64,000 nt of DNA from Sabellastarte sp. h YS-2021 (GCA_964017235.1 OZ024933.1:55782255-55846254), one strand, 5' to 3'; counted from the stretch's first letter, positions 41,124 through 53,444 are shown. Numbers and translations: made by a program. The notes: a model not told the origin generated them from the letters alone.

Positions 41124-44100
41124 GAAGTGCTATTAAAATATACAAGAAATAAATATTAGGAATAAAGATTAAAATTCTATATGAATGTGTAGCACTGGTA
41201 TTAGATTATTTATCTTCACGAGTGATATACTTCTATCTATATGTCTAATGAGGGATATTTTCACTTACAAGTATTCACAGTTTTATAAGAAAAATAAGTA
41301 AAGTAAGTACATATTTAAAGAAAGAATGCAAGAAAGGCTGTCATGTATATAGAAGGGCCAGTAAAGATATATATATATAGACAAAAAAATTTAATTTGAG
41401 ATTTCTCTGGGATTTCTACATGGATTTAAAATGTATCATAACGAGCAAAAGCTCTGTAAAACACTTTTCTGATCGTGCACATAAGATATATACTGTAGGA
41501 ATATCCCCTCATATACTACTTACACAGCTTATGAAATAATAACTGAAAACAGTGGCACTTACTGAGGAATTTATAATACTTAATATGCATATTAATTAGA
41601 GCTGAGAAAACAAGCAAATATTACACGGTCTGAATGCCTCTATATTTAGGTCAAGTATGGCATATGGTGGACAAAATAGGGTGATGCATCATAAGAAGAT
41701 GTTCAAAAATCATCATTGGTTAAGTTACTTCAACTCCCCAGAAAACACAAGTATATCCATATTGTGTTGGAATGAAGTTTCGAGCTAATCAAAATCAATG
41801 TTTCAAACTTTCTTGATGATTTCACTGCACTGTGCAACTGATTAAATACAAAATTATTTGCATGATTATTTCCACAGGAATTTACAAATTGCCTGGAAAT
41901 CTACTTTCCCATAACATTCTAAAATGACATATGGCCAATTTGTCAATGTAACAAGGGCATCTCTGGCTTCGGATCTGTATGTAATCTATGTGTTGTTTTA
42001 TCATTTCAAAATGGTTCAATGAATCTATCAGCGAGTCTTGCATGTGAAATATTCTCCCAATCAAATAGTACAGATGATCTCATAAGAAACATGTGAAGAT
42101 CTAAGATGTTCTATCTGCTAAGACTGAATATTCATGTATTTTGTTCCAGATTTAAGGCCTAGTTTATCATAAACTAATCACTGGCATATGCTATGCAACT
42201 TCCAACTATTAACATTTTGGATAGATATCTTTAAGTCTAATTCTAAATGGACTTTAACAATATTTAATCTCCCCTTTACGAGGGGTCTCTAAGGTGCAAC
42301 AGCAGCAAAACGGTCAACCAGTATTATCAGTATCCAGGAGCAGAAAAGGGGTCAAGTACCACAGAGTACAACCGAGGGGTATTAAGACTAATGTGGGTGT
42401 ATGCCCTGGTGTAGAAATAGGATTTAAGATTTTAAGAGCTGTGTCAACGTGTGTGTTCTATGTACATAGAGGGACACTTCAGCTAGATACTGTATAGCTA
42501 GATACCTAACTCTATATATATATATTGAAATGGATTTTTGTGGTACAGTAAAACACAAACAATCTAATAACTGATTTCACAGAAGAATTTCATGGTATTT
42601 TTAAAATGATCATAATAATTATTGAACTAACAGCCACTAGCATTGTTTACTCTTACAGTTATTATGGCCCTTGAATTTTCATAGAGAACAAACAATTTTC
42701 TAGATCCAGATTATGCGCAGCTTAGTTTTTAAATATATTTTTAATATTTATACATTATTACCAGCAACCAAGGTATATATAATAGTAGCAGTAGATTTTT
42801 AGTCAAAACATATGAATTAATAACCAATGGCTTAAATTAAACCTATCACTGTACATTTGATACGTTTTTATCCGTTTACCCTGGTAACCATAGTATACTA
42901 TAGATTTCTAGGGGGATATTGAATATAGCTCCTCAGATACATCTATACATTGTGACTGTAAGGATCCAAGTAACCTTGATATGACTGTCTGGTTTTTATC
43001 TCCCCCTGTGTGAAACCCCCCTAGAGTCCAATGGCATATTTTCTTTTACCATAAACAAGATTCTGACAACGAAAATCCTAAAAAAAACTTTCTGGAATGA
43101 CATATACAGACGGATAATAAATACTTCCGGTCAGGTGACTTTTATGATTTACATAAAATGGCCGCTGTACTTAAGCATATTGATGATTAACGTTTCCGAA
43201 AATAACGCTTTATAAGAGCTTAGCCTGCTAAACTTATTGCAGAAGTCACTGGGTTTACTGTAGCTACAAATGAACAGTTGGGTCGGGGATGACATATGAT
43301 ACTGGAAGAGATACAACATGATCAAAGGAACCTTCGTGTCTAGAGAAGGTCAGTAGAATGATAAGGGGCCATTTGTTTGTTTTTTTCATTCTATCCACCT
43401 ACTATAAACCAGTGCTCTAATAAGACTGATTATTTGCCACCGTCTCTAGCATTTCAAGAGACAAAATGCATATAAAATGCAATCAAATTTTCTGCTGTGA
43501 CATGAAGTTATATTTTCATGAACTGCAAATAAATATCTCATTTACACACCCTTTACAAAAAGTTGAAATGACTTAAGAACCATTATCAAGCTGGGGTATA
43601 TTCAATAGTTTAGTTTGGATTTTAGCCCCCGTCAACAGCTAAACAGCTAAGATAGACCCTCAGTCTTTTCCATGTATTATCATCAGCTGGAATTTAACTG
43701 AGGACCACAGCTTATTGATTTAATACCAAGTCTCTTAAACCATTTTGCCTGGCATTGTCTATGTTTTTGATATACTGTTATGCTAACTAAAGTTTACAAC
43801 CTGCATTTTTTACAGAGCTTCTAAGAAGTTATATCCAATACCTTAAACCATAAAAGAGGATTTAGCACAATCCTAAATGTGCCTGTTTTAGCTATGCTTG
43901 GTGAGATGAGGGTGACATTTCTAGACTTTCTTGATGCTATAGGGATCCGTTAATAATGTTGACCAAGTTTGACTTACATTCGTGATACATTTTGTCATCT
44001 TAGAACTATGATTATATATATATTCTATTATCACAAAAACATAAAAAACATGGATACTTTCTTATGTGATATTGAATTTATGCAGAATTTCACCCCAGTT

Positions 44101-44344
44101 TTTGTGTCCAATTTAAACCCTGTCAGAATTACACAGGATGATGACAGACCGGAAATGTGTGCACTGAGCGTAAGAAATAGAGTGAGAGAAAGGCATATAC
44201 ACTTGGGAGAAACAAAATGCAGGTTTGATTGGAAATAAGCTGATCATTTTGGTCCAATGTCTCCTTATATCGACTGTTCAGTATCACATGGTTGAGGAAT
44301 TCAGGCTACAGAAACTTTCTGCAATAATTCTTATGATGCCTCAC
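41124..44344. other. Long non-coding AT-rich stretch
   Basis: No exon recognised. CTTCCGGTCAGGTGAC followed by AAAATGGCCGC at about 43125-43165 resembles an ETS/E-box/YY1 housekeeping promoter start, but no gene is visible next to it. Confidence 0.4.
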
Positions 44345-44515
44345 TTTATTTGTACTCTCGCCCTCCAATTGGAGTGGAGACGGTATTGTAATCGGGTCTG
44401 GCTGTGTGTCTGTCCGTGTGCATAAACTCTACATCTGGGTCATATTTTCACACATCAGTGGCTTGATCCTCTTGAAAGATGACTCAGATCTGGATCCAGA
44501 TTCTCCAGGATTTTG
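44345..44515 (+). repeat. Family W-like repeat fragment
   Basis: CTCGCCCTCCAATTGGAG, then GGCTGTGTGTCTGTCCGTG and CAGATCTGGATCCAG follow in the order seen in other W copies. Confidence 0.5.
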
Positions 44516-44785
44516 TCTTTATTTTTCTCAAAATTATACTTATTCACAGAAAAGGTGACAGAACAGAAGACCATATGCAAAGAACAAGGGAGGTATGTAG
44601 CAGGGTCATTGAGTGCAAAATCAAAGGGTGACATGGTCACAGTGATTGTAGGAGATAACTGAAAGATGTTCAAGTAATAGCAACACTTTTATAATGATAT
44701 TTAAGATGGAGAGAGGTGAAGGAGTTTGATATTTCTACGACCGTTGCCGACCCTTGTATCCGACCCTAAATTCATCCACCTAGCA

Positions 44786-45183
44786 ACAGGCCTGTTGATT
44801 AACTTAATGGCCTGTCGGTTACACTTCTTGGCTTGTTGGTTAATCAAACAGGCCTGTCTGTAACAAGTATCTGGCTTGTCCCAAATATGGACTTCCCGAC
44901 TGTATGTGAAGACAAACAGACTGTGCGAGAAGTGTTACAGTACAGTCGGTAACTTTAGCCGGCCTGTCTGTAAGTGTTGCCGACAGGCCTGTAAAGTTCA
45001 CAGGCCAGTTGGTAACTTTAACCGACCTAGGACCTAGAGTTGGGAAAATTTATAACCGACAGGCCTTAAACTGAAACAGACAAGCCGTAAACAATAACCG
45101 ACAGGCCTGTAACACTAACAGACAAGCCGGGAACTGTAACCAACAGACCGGCAGTATTTTTACTTCTTACGGCCTGTCAGTTT
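44786..45183. repeat. Dense sub-terminal repeats (ACAGGCCTGT and CCGACAGGCCTGTAA type)
   Basis: About 14 copies of a 10-15 base motif occur in 400 bases and in both orientations. Forms include ACAGGCCTGT (a perfect palindrome), GGCCTGTCGGTTA, GGCTTGTTGGTTA, CCGACAGGCCTGTAA and ACAGACAAGCCG. The right end of the element has only one similar copy (ACCTGTCGGGG near 48615). They are probably protein-binding sites for transposition, by analogy with sub-terminal repeats in other transposons. Confidence 0.8.
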
Positions 45184-45196
45184 CCAAATCTGTGGG

Positions 45197-45206
45197 TATA
45201 AAAAGG
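45197..45206 (+). promoter_or_regulatory. TATA box of the plus-strand transposon gene
   Basis: TATAAAAAGG lies directly after the sub-terminal repeats and about 215 bases before the ATG of the MADF/Myb-like gene. A start of transcription near 45230 would give a leader of about 190 bases. Confidence 0.5.
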
Positions 45207-45419
45207 CGAGTTGGTAGACAATCTGCATATATTTGGGCTTTGACTTGTCCAAAGACAACTGGTGTGCAGCTTTTATTTTAAGTTTTTCATTTTTTTGCAA
45301 ATTAGCTTAAGTTTGAGTTAGGCTGGACTGGCTGGGAGTGAAATCTGTTCTGTGAGGTTTCACTTTTATTTTTAAGTTTTGTTTTTTAAGCAAGCTGTAC
45401 AATTGATTCATTGATCAGC

Positions 45420-46699
45420 ATGCCAAGGGGCAGAAGGAGAAAGATTGAAGTACCAACTGAAACTCAACCACAGTTTGAGTTAGGAGATACAGCTGAGGAT
45501 ATAGAGAGAAGAAGGAGGGAGAGAGAGGAGAGGGATGAGAGAGAGGATAGACCAAGAGGAGAGGGACAGAGAGAGGATAGAGAGAGAGAGGAGAGACGAG
45601 AGCCAGAAAAGGGGAGAGAAGAGAATGCGAACTGACACAGATACTGATGTAGAATCAACTCAATCCAGACAGAAGAAGGGGCAGAGGAAGTCCATTTTCC
45701 TGAATGGTTCAGACAAAGAAGCCATTGTGAAGTTCATTAAACAGCATGAGGAACTTTATGACAAGACCAACGACAGTTGAAGACTGTGAAGAAGTGGTTC
45801 AAGACTCAACGTACCAGCTATGGCAAGCTCACTCAGATGAAGTCAGGACAAGCAGCTGAGAAGAGCACAGAATGACAGACCTGGATGAAGAACAGTTTCA
45901 GTTTTCTATGAGGTCACATCAGAAGGAAGGGTGTCTCCAAGTCTTCTGTGTTCAAGTTGCCAAAGAGACCTGCAGCCGTAGCCTCAGTTTCAGTTCCGGA
46001 TACATCCAGAGACACAGAATCTGAGGAAATCAGCATTGCATCATTTGTTACTCATCAGCCTTCGAGCACCAGTCTTAAGAGACAACAGTCTACAGTCGCC
46101 ATTCCCACCACTGCTGCAGATCCAGTTTTAGATCACTTCCAGCAGATGGGATCTTTGATTTCCACATTTCTGGGTGCACATCAGGACCCCACTCCAAGTC
46201 CAAGACAGTCATTCTGCAACTATCTCCACTCTGAGACTGAACACCTGAAGGAGAGAGCAGGATGTGAATACATACCATACCGGATTCTCAACCAGTTTCC
46301 ATTCCAGTTGTGCAGCTTCACCAGATAGCTGCAACACAGCCTGCTACAGTGATTGCCAAAGTACAGCAACCATCAAGGCCTTCATCAGCGTCAGCACAGC
46401 CAACTTCTTATGTAGTTGTGGATGACCAACAGCCTGGGACTTCCAGACAGATGATTTTCAACCCACCTTCAGTTGCAGCTTCACAACAGGAGGAAACTCA
46501 ACACAACACTTCAGGATTATCCAGTCTCTTTGGAGCTATTACAAGTGTGCTACAGTATAAGCAGATCGACACACCAGAGCCATTTTCACCATCTCAACTT
46601 CAACCAACACCGTCACCAGTGCCATCTTCCACTCATCATGAACTGTCAAGACCTTCCAGCCAGTCCAGCTACTACAGTCACTCCAAATCAGTGGATTAG
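45420..46699 (+). pseudogene. Harbinger MADF/Myb-like DNA-binding protein, frameshifted
   Basis: I chose the ATG at 45420 (MPRGRRRKIEV). The N-terminus is followed by a strongly charged Arg/Glu repeat (about 45505-45610), where the frame shifts. The next segment has KEAIVKFIKQHEELYD, and the following frame TVKKWFKTQRTSYGKLTQM and KSGQAAE, the core of MADF/SANT-like proteins found in Harbinger elements. Stops interrupt near 45870 and 45910. The rest is Ser/Thr/Pro/Gln-rich and changes frame once more near 46310. In the family this protein takes the transposase to the nucleus and the ends. The family call is moderate, since it rests on pattern memory. Confidence 0.7.
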
Positions 46700-47593
46700 C
46701 CCGCACAAGTTGCACTAACCCAGCCCTTTTAAGGGTGACCAAAATCTTTTAAAAACAATTATTCAGCTGTTGTTTCCCCAACACAAAAAAAGCACACCAT
46801 CCAACACTTACACTTCCCCCAATTACACAAAAGAAATTGTGTGAATGAATGAGTGAATGTTAAACAAATATTAATAAACTTCCACCACAAAACAGAGAAA
46901 ATAATAAAAAAAAATTAATAAAAAAATCCCCTCAATAAAAGAAATCCCCTAAGAATTCAAAGTAAAACCACCCCCACCCCTCATCAAAACTCAATTTTCA
47001 AACTACACTTCCCCAACCCCCAAAACAATGATCCAGACTCAACCCACGTCCCTCCCATCCAAAACCCAACTTGAAATAAAATGCAACATTCACACAAGTA
47101 AGTTGTTTCCTATGTGTGGAGGGTCTGACAGACAAACAAACGTGAGAACTAACAAAACATTCAAACATATGAATGGCAATGGAGTGACTAACAAACTGAA
47201 TAAAAAAAAATTATTTAACTGGAACTGCCATCCTGTATAATTTTCTTTTGCAAATTTCATTGCATTTTTTTAAATTTTTAGGATGAGATATTTACTGAAA
47301 ATTGTTTCTCTTTATTTGGGGGCTAAAATTCATTTGGAAATTGGCTTTTTGTATTACTTTGCAAGTTATTTTTTTCTGAGAATAAAATATGCATTAAATA
47401 GTTAGAAAATTGGGGTTATTGTTGAGGCAACACTTTGCTAAATAAAAGTTCCTGGATTATTTGGGTAGTCCTAAAAAGGATGGATAGATGACAGCATGTT
47501 CTCCCCCTCAGTCTACTCCCCTCAGTCTTCTTAAACTCTATCCTCCTGCCCAGCCAGCACCCCCATGTGATTGAAGTAGTCTTTCAGTAGGTC
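46700..47593. other. 3' regions between the two convergent transposon genes
   Basis: AT-rich. Several AATAAA-type signals occur on the plus strand (46870-46945), as expected downstream of the plus-strand gene. No frame of interest. Confidence 0.5.
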
Positions 47594-48561
47594 TCATTGA
47601 TGTTTGGCCTCAATCGATGAGTTTCTTAAGTTCTCATGATGTCTCTGTTCCCCCTGGTCTGCCTCTGGTGGTTGTATGTTGTCTGCTGGAGTGGCTGGTC
47701 TGTCAGCCCCCCCCCCCCCCCCCTGATGGCTTCTCAGCATGTTATGCAGTACCACACATGTTAACACAATGTCTCTCACTACTTTTGGCCTCTGCTCCAT
47801 GGTGGTCAACAGCATCCTGAATCTATTGACAAGTATACCAAACGAGATCTCGACCACCCTCCTCCCCTTGGATATCCTGTAGTTGGCTATTCTCTCTTCT
47901 CTGGTCAGTTGTCGTCTACTGTAAAGCTTGACCAGCCAAGGTATAAGGGCAAAGGCATTGTCCCCCAGCAGGAAGTAGTGTAGATCTGGCCCCCCAGGTC
48001 CAAGTGGTTCAGGCAGTGGTAGTCCCAAGGTTCCGTTCGCAATTCTTCTTTTCAGTTTGCTGTGGTTGCATATCTGAGCATCAGATGATGACCCACTGGC
48101 CCCCACGTTGACCCACAGGAATTTGTAATCTGCATTGACTAAAGCCAAAAGTACCAAGGAGAAGTAGCCCTTGTAGTTGAAATATTCACTCCCTGACTTC
48201 TTGGGCTTCTTTACAGCAATATGATTTCTATCTAGTGCACCGACTGCATGGGGGACATTCCATCTGTTTCTAAATTTTCTTCAATTTTCTGCCAGTCTTC
48301 AGGATCAGTGGGAGACATCAAATATTCTTGTTGAAATTCTCTCAAAATGGCTTTGCAGACCTAGGGGACAATTTGCAGATGGTCGTTCTTGCAACCCTCC
48401 AGTGGTATTGCAGTGAAGTGTAGTTTTCCCCTGTGGATAAGTGTCTCAAAGTAACTACCAGTTTTAATCCGACTTCCAGTGGCTTCCTGAAGTTGGTGAT
48501 TGACTTCTTGAGATGGGGGGCAATTCTTTCTTTGATCAAATAAAAAAAATGCTGGTTCCAT
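47594..48561 (-). pseudogene. Harbinger DDE transposase, frameshifted
   Basis: Three segments in different frames form one protein. The first, near 48539-48375, has KERIAPHLKKSITNFRKP, VTLRHLSTGENY and SLQYHWRVARTTI, typical of the N-terminal helix-turn-helix part. The second runs from a shift near 48370 and contains an in-frame TAG. The third includes GALDRNHIAV (first catalytic Asp, near 48230), then the open stretch 48157-47594 with GASGSSSDAQICN, LLGDNAFALIPWL (Asp) and RRVVEISFGILVNRFR (Glu). A run of 17 C at 47707-47723 encodes a glycine run near the C-terminus. DDE_Tnp_4/HARBI1-like nuclease, catalytic residues still readable but the gene is dead. Confidence 0.88.
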
Positions 48562-49816
48562 CCTGGTAAAGTTTCTGTAGCCTGGTATGTTAGTAGTGTC
48601 TGTAACTATACTGACCTGTCGGGGATTTCATAACAGACTCAGCATTTTTGCGCACTTTTCTCCACAACCATATAACTTTTGCAACTAACCTAGAGTCGTA
48701 GGGTCGGTTACAGGGTCGGCTCCAGTGGAACCCCCCAATTAGCTTTACACCTAAACATAATAAACCATATTTACATATATTATCAATTCAAACATAAGAT
48801 TATCAGTTTCACAAAGCATGCATGGTTTTCATGCCAAACACCAGAAAATCCCCGTAAAACATATATATATGGCTATTAAATTATAAATGAGTGAAATACC
48901 TTAAATTTTTTGTTGAGTTTTGATTTATTATGATAACCTTTTCAAACTGAAACACTTGATGAAGTGGTTCTCATGCATAGAGACGATAAAACAAATTTCC
49001 TACAATTTGAAAAATGCTCCCATAATTCATTTAAAATTCAATTTCAGTCGAAAGCAAAACCAATATGGTAAAGTAATTATTTACGCAGTTGAAAAGGCAA
49101 CAGCAGTAAATTGTTAATTTGAAAAAAAGAGTTAAAGATTAACGACTTGATGGGGTTCCTTTCATGCGTAGATATATCAAAAGGAACTTTATTAAGATGT
49201 CAAAGTCTCTTTAAAAGTTTAACTAAAGGCAATTCACTATTATGATTACAGCTGTGGCTTCATCTTTGTGCTGAGGATAAGAAAGCTACAATTAAGTCTT
49301 AGACTGTAAACTGATGAAAAAGATGAAATTACAGAAAGAGACACTTTAGTGGAAACACTTCATAGATAAAATGTTCCATTCATGAAAGCATTCATATATT
49401 GGTCTAATCTAATGATAAATCAACAATTCCTGAATGGGAGAAAAAAAAGGCTAGACCTTTATTATAGTCATCTCTTTTCATCTCGTTTCTATATATTACA
49501 TTTTCTGTTTCCCAATACCTGATAATTCACTGAACTCTAAATGATCAAATGTTATACCTGGGTCACACTGTCCATGCTACCCCCATGAGCTACATACGAC
49601 TTAACTCATCCGGGCTCATTCATGGGTCATTGCATGTTGTATTTAGTAGTATCCATACGGTTTCATATGTGGTATATTATTTATTCATTTATTAAAGTGA
49701 TACAGTATATAGTAAATTCATAACTTAAAAATAGTACCTGGATAACAGAATACCTAGCTCTTTTGTTCTTTTTAGTTACTTTCAAATTAGATATTATACA
49801 AAAGTTTAAAAAACAT

Positions 49817-49870
49817 TCACTTGTACTTACACAAGAGACATGATCACTTGTACTTACACAAGAGACATGA
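49817..49870 (+). repeat. Tandem repeat, 2 x 27 bp
   Basis: Two exact adjacent units starting TCACTTGTACTTACACAAG at 49817 and 49844, followed by a partial third unit. Confidence 0.8.
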
Positions 49871-51734
49871 TCAAGTAGGACATGATCAACAACACAGGGA
49901 GTATTTCCAATATATGGTGGATGTTTTGAAACAGTTGTCATATTATCCTCTCACATGTCGTATTAAAATATACAGGCACGAGGTATCAAGCGGTCGGGGT
50001 CATAGGTCGCTTTATGTGACGTCTCATTTCTAAACGTCCACTACCCACATGTGAGGTTCATTTTGCAGAATTATAAGAAGGCCATGAAGCATAATTAAAA
50101 TACAGGTTGTTGTGGTCTTACATAACAGTGTAGATTGGTTGTTACAGTGCTTAATATAGCTTTGGTATATATTTATATTTGCTAAAGAAACATTTACATT
50201 TGCAAACTATATAAACAGCAAGTAATGGCTAGAAAATCACATTTACAGGTGCTGTTATATAAATCATGTAAGCATTTAGCATGCCAAAAGGAAAAAAAAT
50301 AGCAAGAAGCACATATCTAACAGAGATAAATGAATGTTTTCTTAGCCACGTGTAATGGTTGAAACATTCAGAATGGAACATTGCTTCTAATCAGTAGTCA
50401 GAATTCAGATTTTGAGTCACCGATGTACACCATCAAATCTGTAATTTAGAATTACCTGAAGAATGCAATTTGGGAATACTTGGTCTTATTGGACATTCCA
50501 GAATAAACTACTAATCCCGAACCTAGCAGGTGAACATTCAACACATGACCAGTTCTGATGTATGAGAATATGAGAATCCATTACTTTGGGCCACTTCTTT
50601 CTCTATAGTTAATGAACATGAAATAGCAGTGTTTGTGAGATTACTAGTGCTCGGTAAATATTTCTATGGTATATAATCATCAATAATTCAATCTTAATCC
50701 AGCAGCAAGCAAAACCATTTAAAACCCCCAAAAAGTTTACATTAAATCTATACTTCAGGGAAATACAGTCAAGGAGTTCCTTAGTTACCATCCATTCAAA
50801 ATATCCACAAGACGTGTTGAGCAAATAATCAAAGGTTGACCTTGAAAAACCATGCAGCCTGGTCTATACGTAAAGCACTGGGTGTGAGCCTTGTATGTAC
50901 ATGTGTCACACCAATGGCTTGCTTCTGATCTGTCACGGAATGTAAGGACGGGAAATGGTAATAACTTTATTGCATGAGCAGACTAAATGAGTGTAGTAAT
51001 TAAAGCAACAAAAAGAAACCCAACAAAACAAATGGCATAGTATTAAACTAGAACAGAAGTTGTCAGCTGCTTACTCTGTTGGTTCATGACTAGGGATGGT
51101 GAATGTTAGATGATTTTGCAAGCAGTCACTTGCTCTTTTCTGGTAATATTTTAACTGAAACTCAAATTAAGATGCACAGTGTAGCCAAAACAGCAGCTAA
51201 ACTCAATATCCTCTGCCATTCAGTATTAACTATAGCTTCCAGTTTGAGACAGTTTTACGAGTAAGTAAGGACAAGATAATCATGTAGAAATCATGTGTAT
51301 TTCATCATGGATGTGTTATGAATCAGCAATTAGCTAAGACATTGCAAGAAAAGGAAATAAACAATAACAAAATACCTAATAACATACATAATAACCGGCA
51401 TAAGTAATATTTCTTGTTTCTATAGAGCCTCAATAACCATAATACCTGTCATTGTATGAAACCATATTCCACAAAACATTACAATAAGATTATATACAAT
51501 CTATATACTAAGATCTGACACAGCAAATTTGCACCTTAATGGTCCCCTTTGGTCTCCCTATCACGTTTTATCACTGGCAAATAGCACGGAGCCTGTAAAA
51601 ATAGAGACCCACCATTATGCAGGAACTTTTCACAACACAGCCTGCACTACACTACAGCATAAATGTGAAAGAAAGAGAAATAGCTACAATTCTCCACTCA
51701 CCTGTCTTAATGTGGCCTAAATGCCCACACAAAG

Positions 51735-51740
51735 ACTTAC
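51735..51740 (-). other. 5' splice site of the channel exon
   Basis: On the minus strand the sequence is CACTATAG|GTAAGTC, a near-ideal donor. It fixes the exon end at 51741; reading on would break the pore signature. Confidence 0.85.
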
Positions 51741-52218
51741 CTATAGTGGTTATGACGGTTATACTATACAACATAGAAGCTGGGAAGGTCCACTGTCCAT
51801 TCTCTTGGTCATCTACGTTCTGTTTGCCATCCCATCCCTGGATATCGATCGCCTTGTAGACATTGTCCGTATAGTTCTTCAGCAGCCTATCTGCTTCGTA
51901 TGTCCAGTTTTCTTTGAAGAAGACATTCATCTCCACGGTCAGGTTCCAAAGGTACTCCACATGCCATTTACGCTTTTCATTCATGTTATGTCTCAGAAGA
52001 GCCTCGGCAGGGGATTCTAGCTTCATGAAGATGAAGGCACCGAAGATGGTATAGGCGACCATAAGCAGAGACAGACCAATTGTGGAGAACAAGAATGTGA
52101 GGAACTGCTTGCCACAGCTGATGCATTTCTCTTTGCGAGTCTTTCCTGCCACTTCTTTTTGGGTAGGGATTTGTGCCACCGTACCCCCTCCTTTTTTCTT
52201 ACTGTTGGGTTGGTTCAT
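51741..52218 (-). CDS. Two-pore-domain potassium channel (TWiK/KCNK-like), first coding exon only
   Basis: The exon encodes the N-terminal 159 residues plus one base of the next codon. The ATG at 52218 starts MNQPNSKKK; a possible acceptor (TTTCAG) places the exon start at 52246, giving a 28-base leader. A basic cytoplasmic N-terminus is followed by transmembrane segment M1 (residues about 40-65, ending GAFIFMKLE). The extracellular cap follows with three N-glycosylation sequons (N92, N104, N115). The first pore helix and filter GQWTFPASML...SITVITTIG then break at the donor G|GTAAGT just before the expected Tyr-Gly of the T-I-G-Y-G filter. This is the usual position for a phase-1 junction to the rest of P1. 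The long cap and GWDG...W motif resemble invertebrate TWK channels. Background K+ leak at the plasma membrane is family knowledge. The remaining exons (M2, P2, M3, M4) are not identified in the window. Confidence 0.88.
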
Positions 52219-52246
52219 GTTGAAGATGTTTTAGTTGTCCCTATTA

Positions 52247-53440
52247 CTGAAATGCAATACATATGAAATAGGCGATAAGAATACATGCGTATAATCTAAA
52301 ACAGCAAGTTGTCACAGGATGAAGTTCCATTTTTTTAAAAAATACAGAGTTGTCTGGGGTTGGGACTTTGTGGTTAAGTGTTTCTATATACAGCCAGAGT
52401 CGACTAAACCTGGTTCTAGTAACACAGTCTTTTGGATTGGTTGATAGTTTTTGGGTGTATCATGAAAGCTTATATGGTAAGAGTTTCCAAGAGGTGTTCG
52501 AGTTGTCTGTTGGGTTTTGGCAAATCTTAACCGTAACCTAAGATACTGACCTTTTTCTACCTCAAAATACAAATTTCCATAATTCTCTTTTACTAACAGA
52601 CAGATTTCTCAATAGAAATAGCCTCATGACATCATTATCTTACCATCACGGTCACTGTAACACATATATTTAAAATAACAATGACGTCATATGTCTGCAC
52701 CAATACAAGAGTTTGTTTTTACACATTTACTTAATTACGGAGACTAACAAGCACCTGTTGATTGCATACTCAATTTGTCTTTCGCTGTAGTAGTTATCTA
52801 GGCAAACAGAAGTCTGTTTGGCCTGCTAATCTCTACTTACTCTTGATAAATAAGCTTAATGAAGCCAACTGAACCCACTGTGTTATCAGAAGTACTTTGC
52901 ACCAAACTATAGTGTATTAGCAACACTCTTTGTAATGTGGCAATATTAGCAAAACATTGGAGGTCATAGAATAGAATGTATTTAATACTTGCATATTATT
53001 CTAATATGGTAATAGTCACAGAAGAGAATGCACTTAAAATTTGCATATTATTTTAACGTGGTAATATTTGTGAAACGCTGGAGGTCACAGCAGAGAATGT
53101 ATTTAATATTTGCATATTATTTCATGTGGTAATAGCAACAAAATGTTGGAGGTCATAGAATACATTTAATATTTGTTCATTAGTGCTCTGGAGGTCACAG
53201 AATAAAATATATGTAATATTTCCATATGATACTTCAAATATGTTTTAATATATACACAGAGTTTCTTAACAAAAATATGCTGAAATATCCTTTATGTATG
53301 GACATTTAGGTCAAATGTTTGTTTTAACATCTGTGTATGCCAGGACAGGTCCTTGGTACGTCCAACGTGCCACAATATGGAGGACACACACCACTTCTGG
53401 AACAGAATTAAGAAACAGCTCTTATATCAATTTAGGACTG
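52247..53440. other. Upstream region of the channel exon
   Basis: A CRE palindrome TGACGTCA lies at 52682-52689, about 440 bases upstream of the exon. A degenerate tandem repeat lies at 52935-53230. No further exon recognised. Confidence 0.45.
52935..53230. repeat. Degenerate tandem repeat with TGGAGGTCA and TTGCATATTAT words
   Basis: GGAGGTCA(T/C)AG recurs near 52959, 53080, 53148 and 53190, and TTGCATATTAT near 52989, 53041 and 53110. There are four or five uneven units of about 40-68 bases. Confidence 0.7.
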
Positions 53441-53444
53441 ATTT

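Larger units (their letters stand above)
44746..48720. mobile_element. Harbinger-type DNA transposon, two convergent genes, inactive
   Basis: The inverted ends are GCCGACCCTTGTATCCGACC (from 44746) and, inverted, GCCGACCCTGTAACCGACCC (48701-48720). Inside are a MADF/Myb-like protein gene on the plus strand and a DDE transposase gene on the minus strand, facing each other. This two-gene content is typical of PIF/Harbinger elements. Both genes carry frameshifts and stops. The 3-bp target-site duplication expected for this superfamily could not be identified, so the true ends may lie a few bases farther out. Confidence 0.85.
48721..51740. other. Repeat-poor non-coding stretch, probably intron of the channel gene
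   Basis: If the channel gene continues on the minus strand, this is its next intron. I found no second pore exon here. A 2 x 27 bp exact tandem repeat lies at 49817-49870. The patch 49555-49680 (CCTGGGTCACACTGTCCATG) resembles the end of an unknown repeat. Confidence 0.45.

Noticed and set aside
45464..45658. Minus-strand Ser/Leu-rich frame
   Set aside because: Antisense of the Arg/Glu repeat in the MADF/Myb-like gene.
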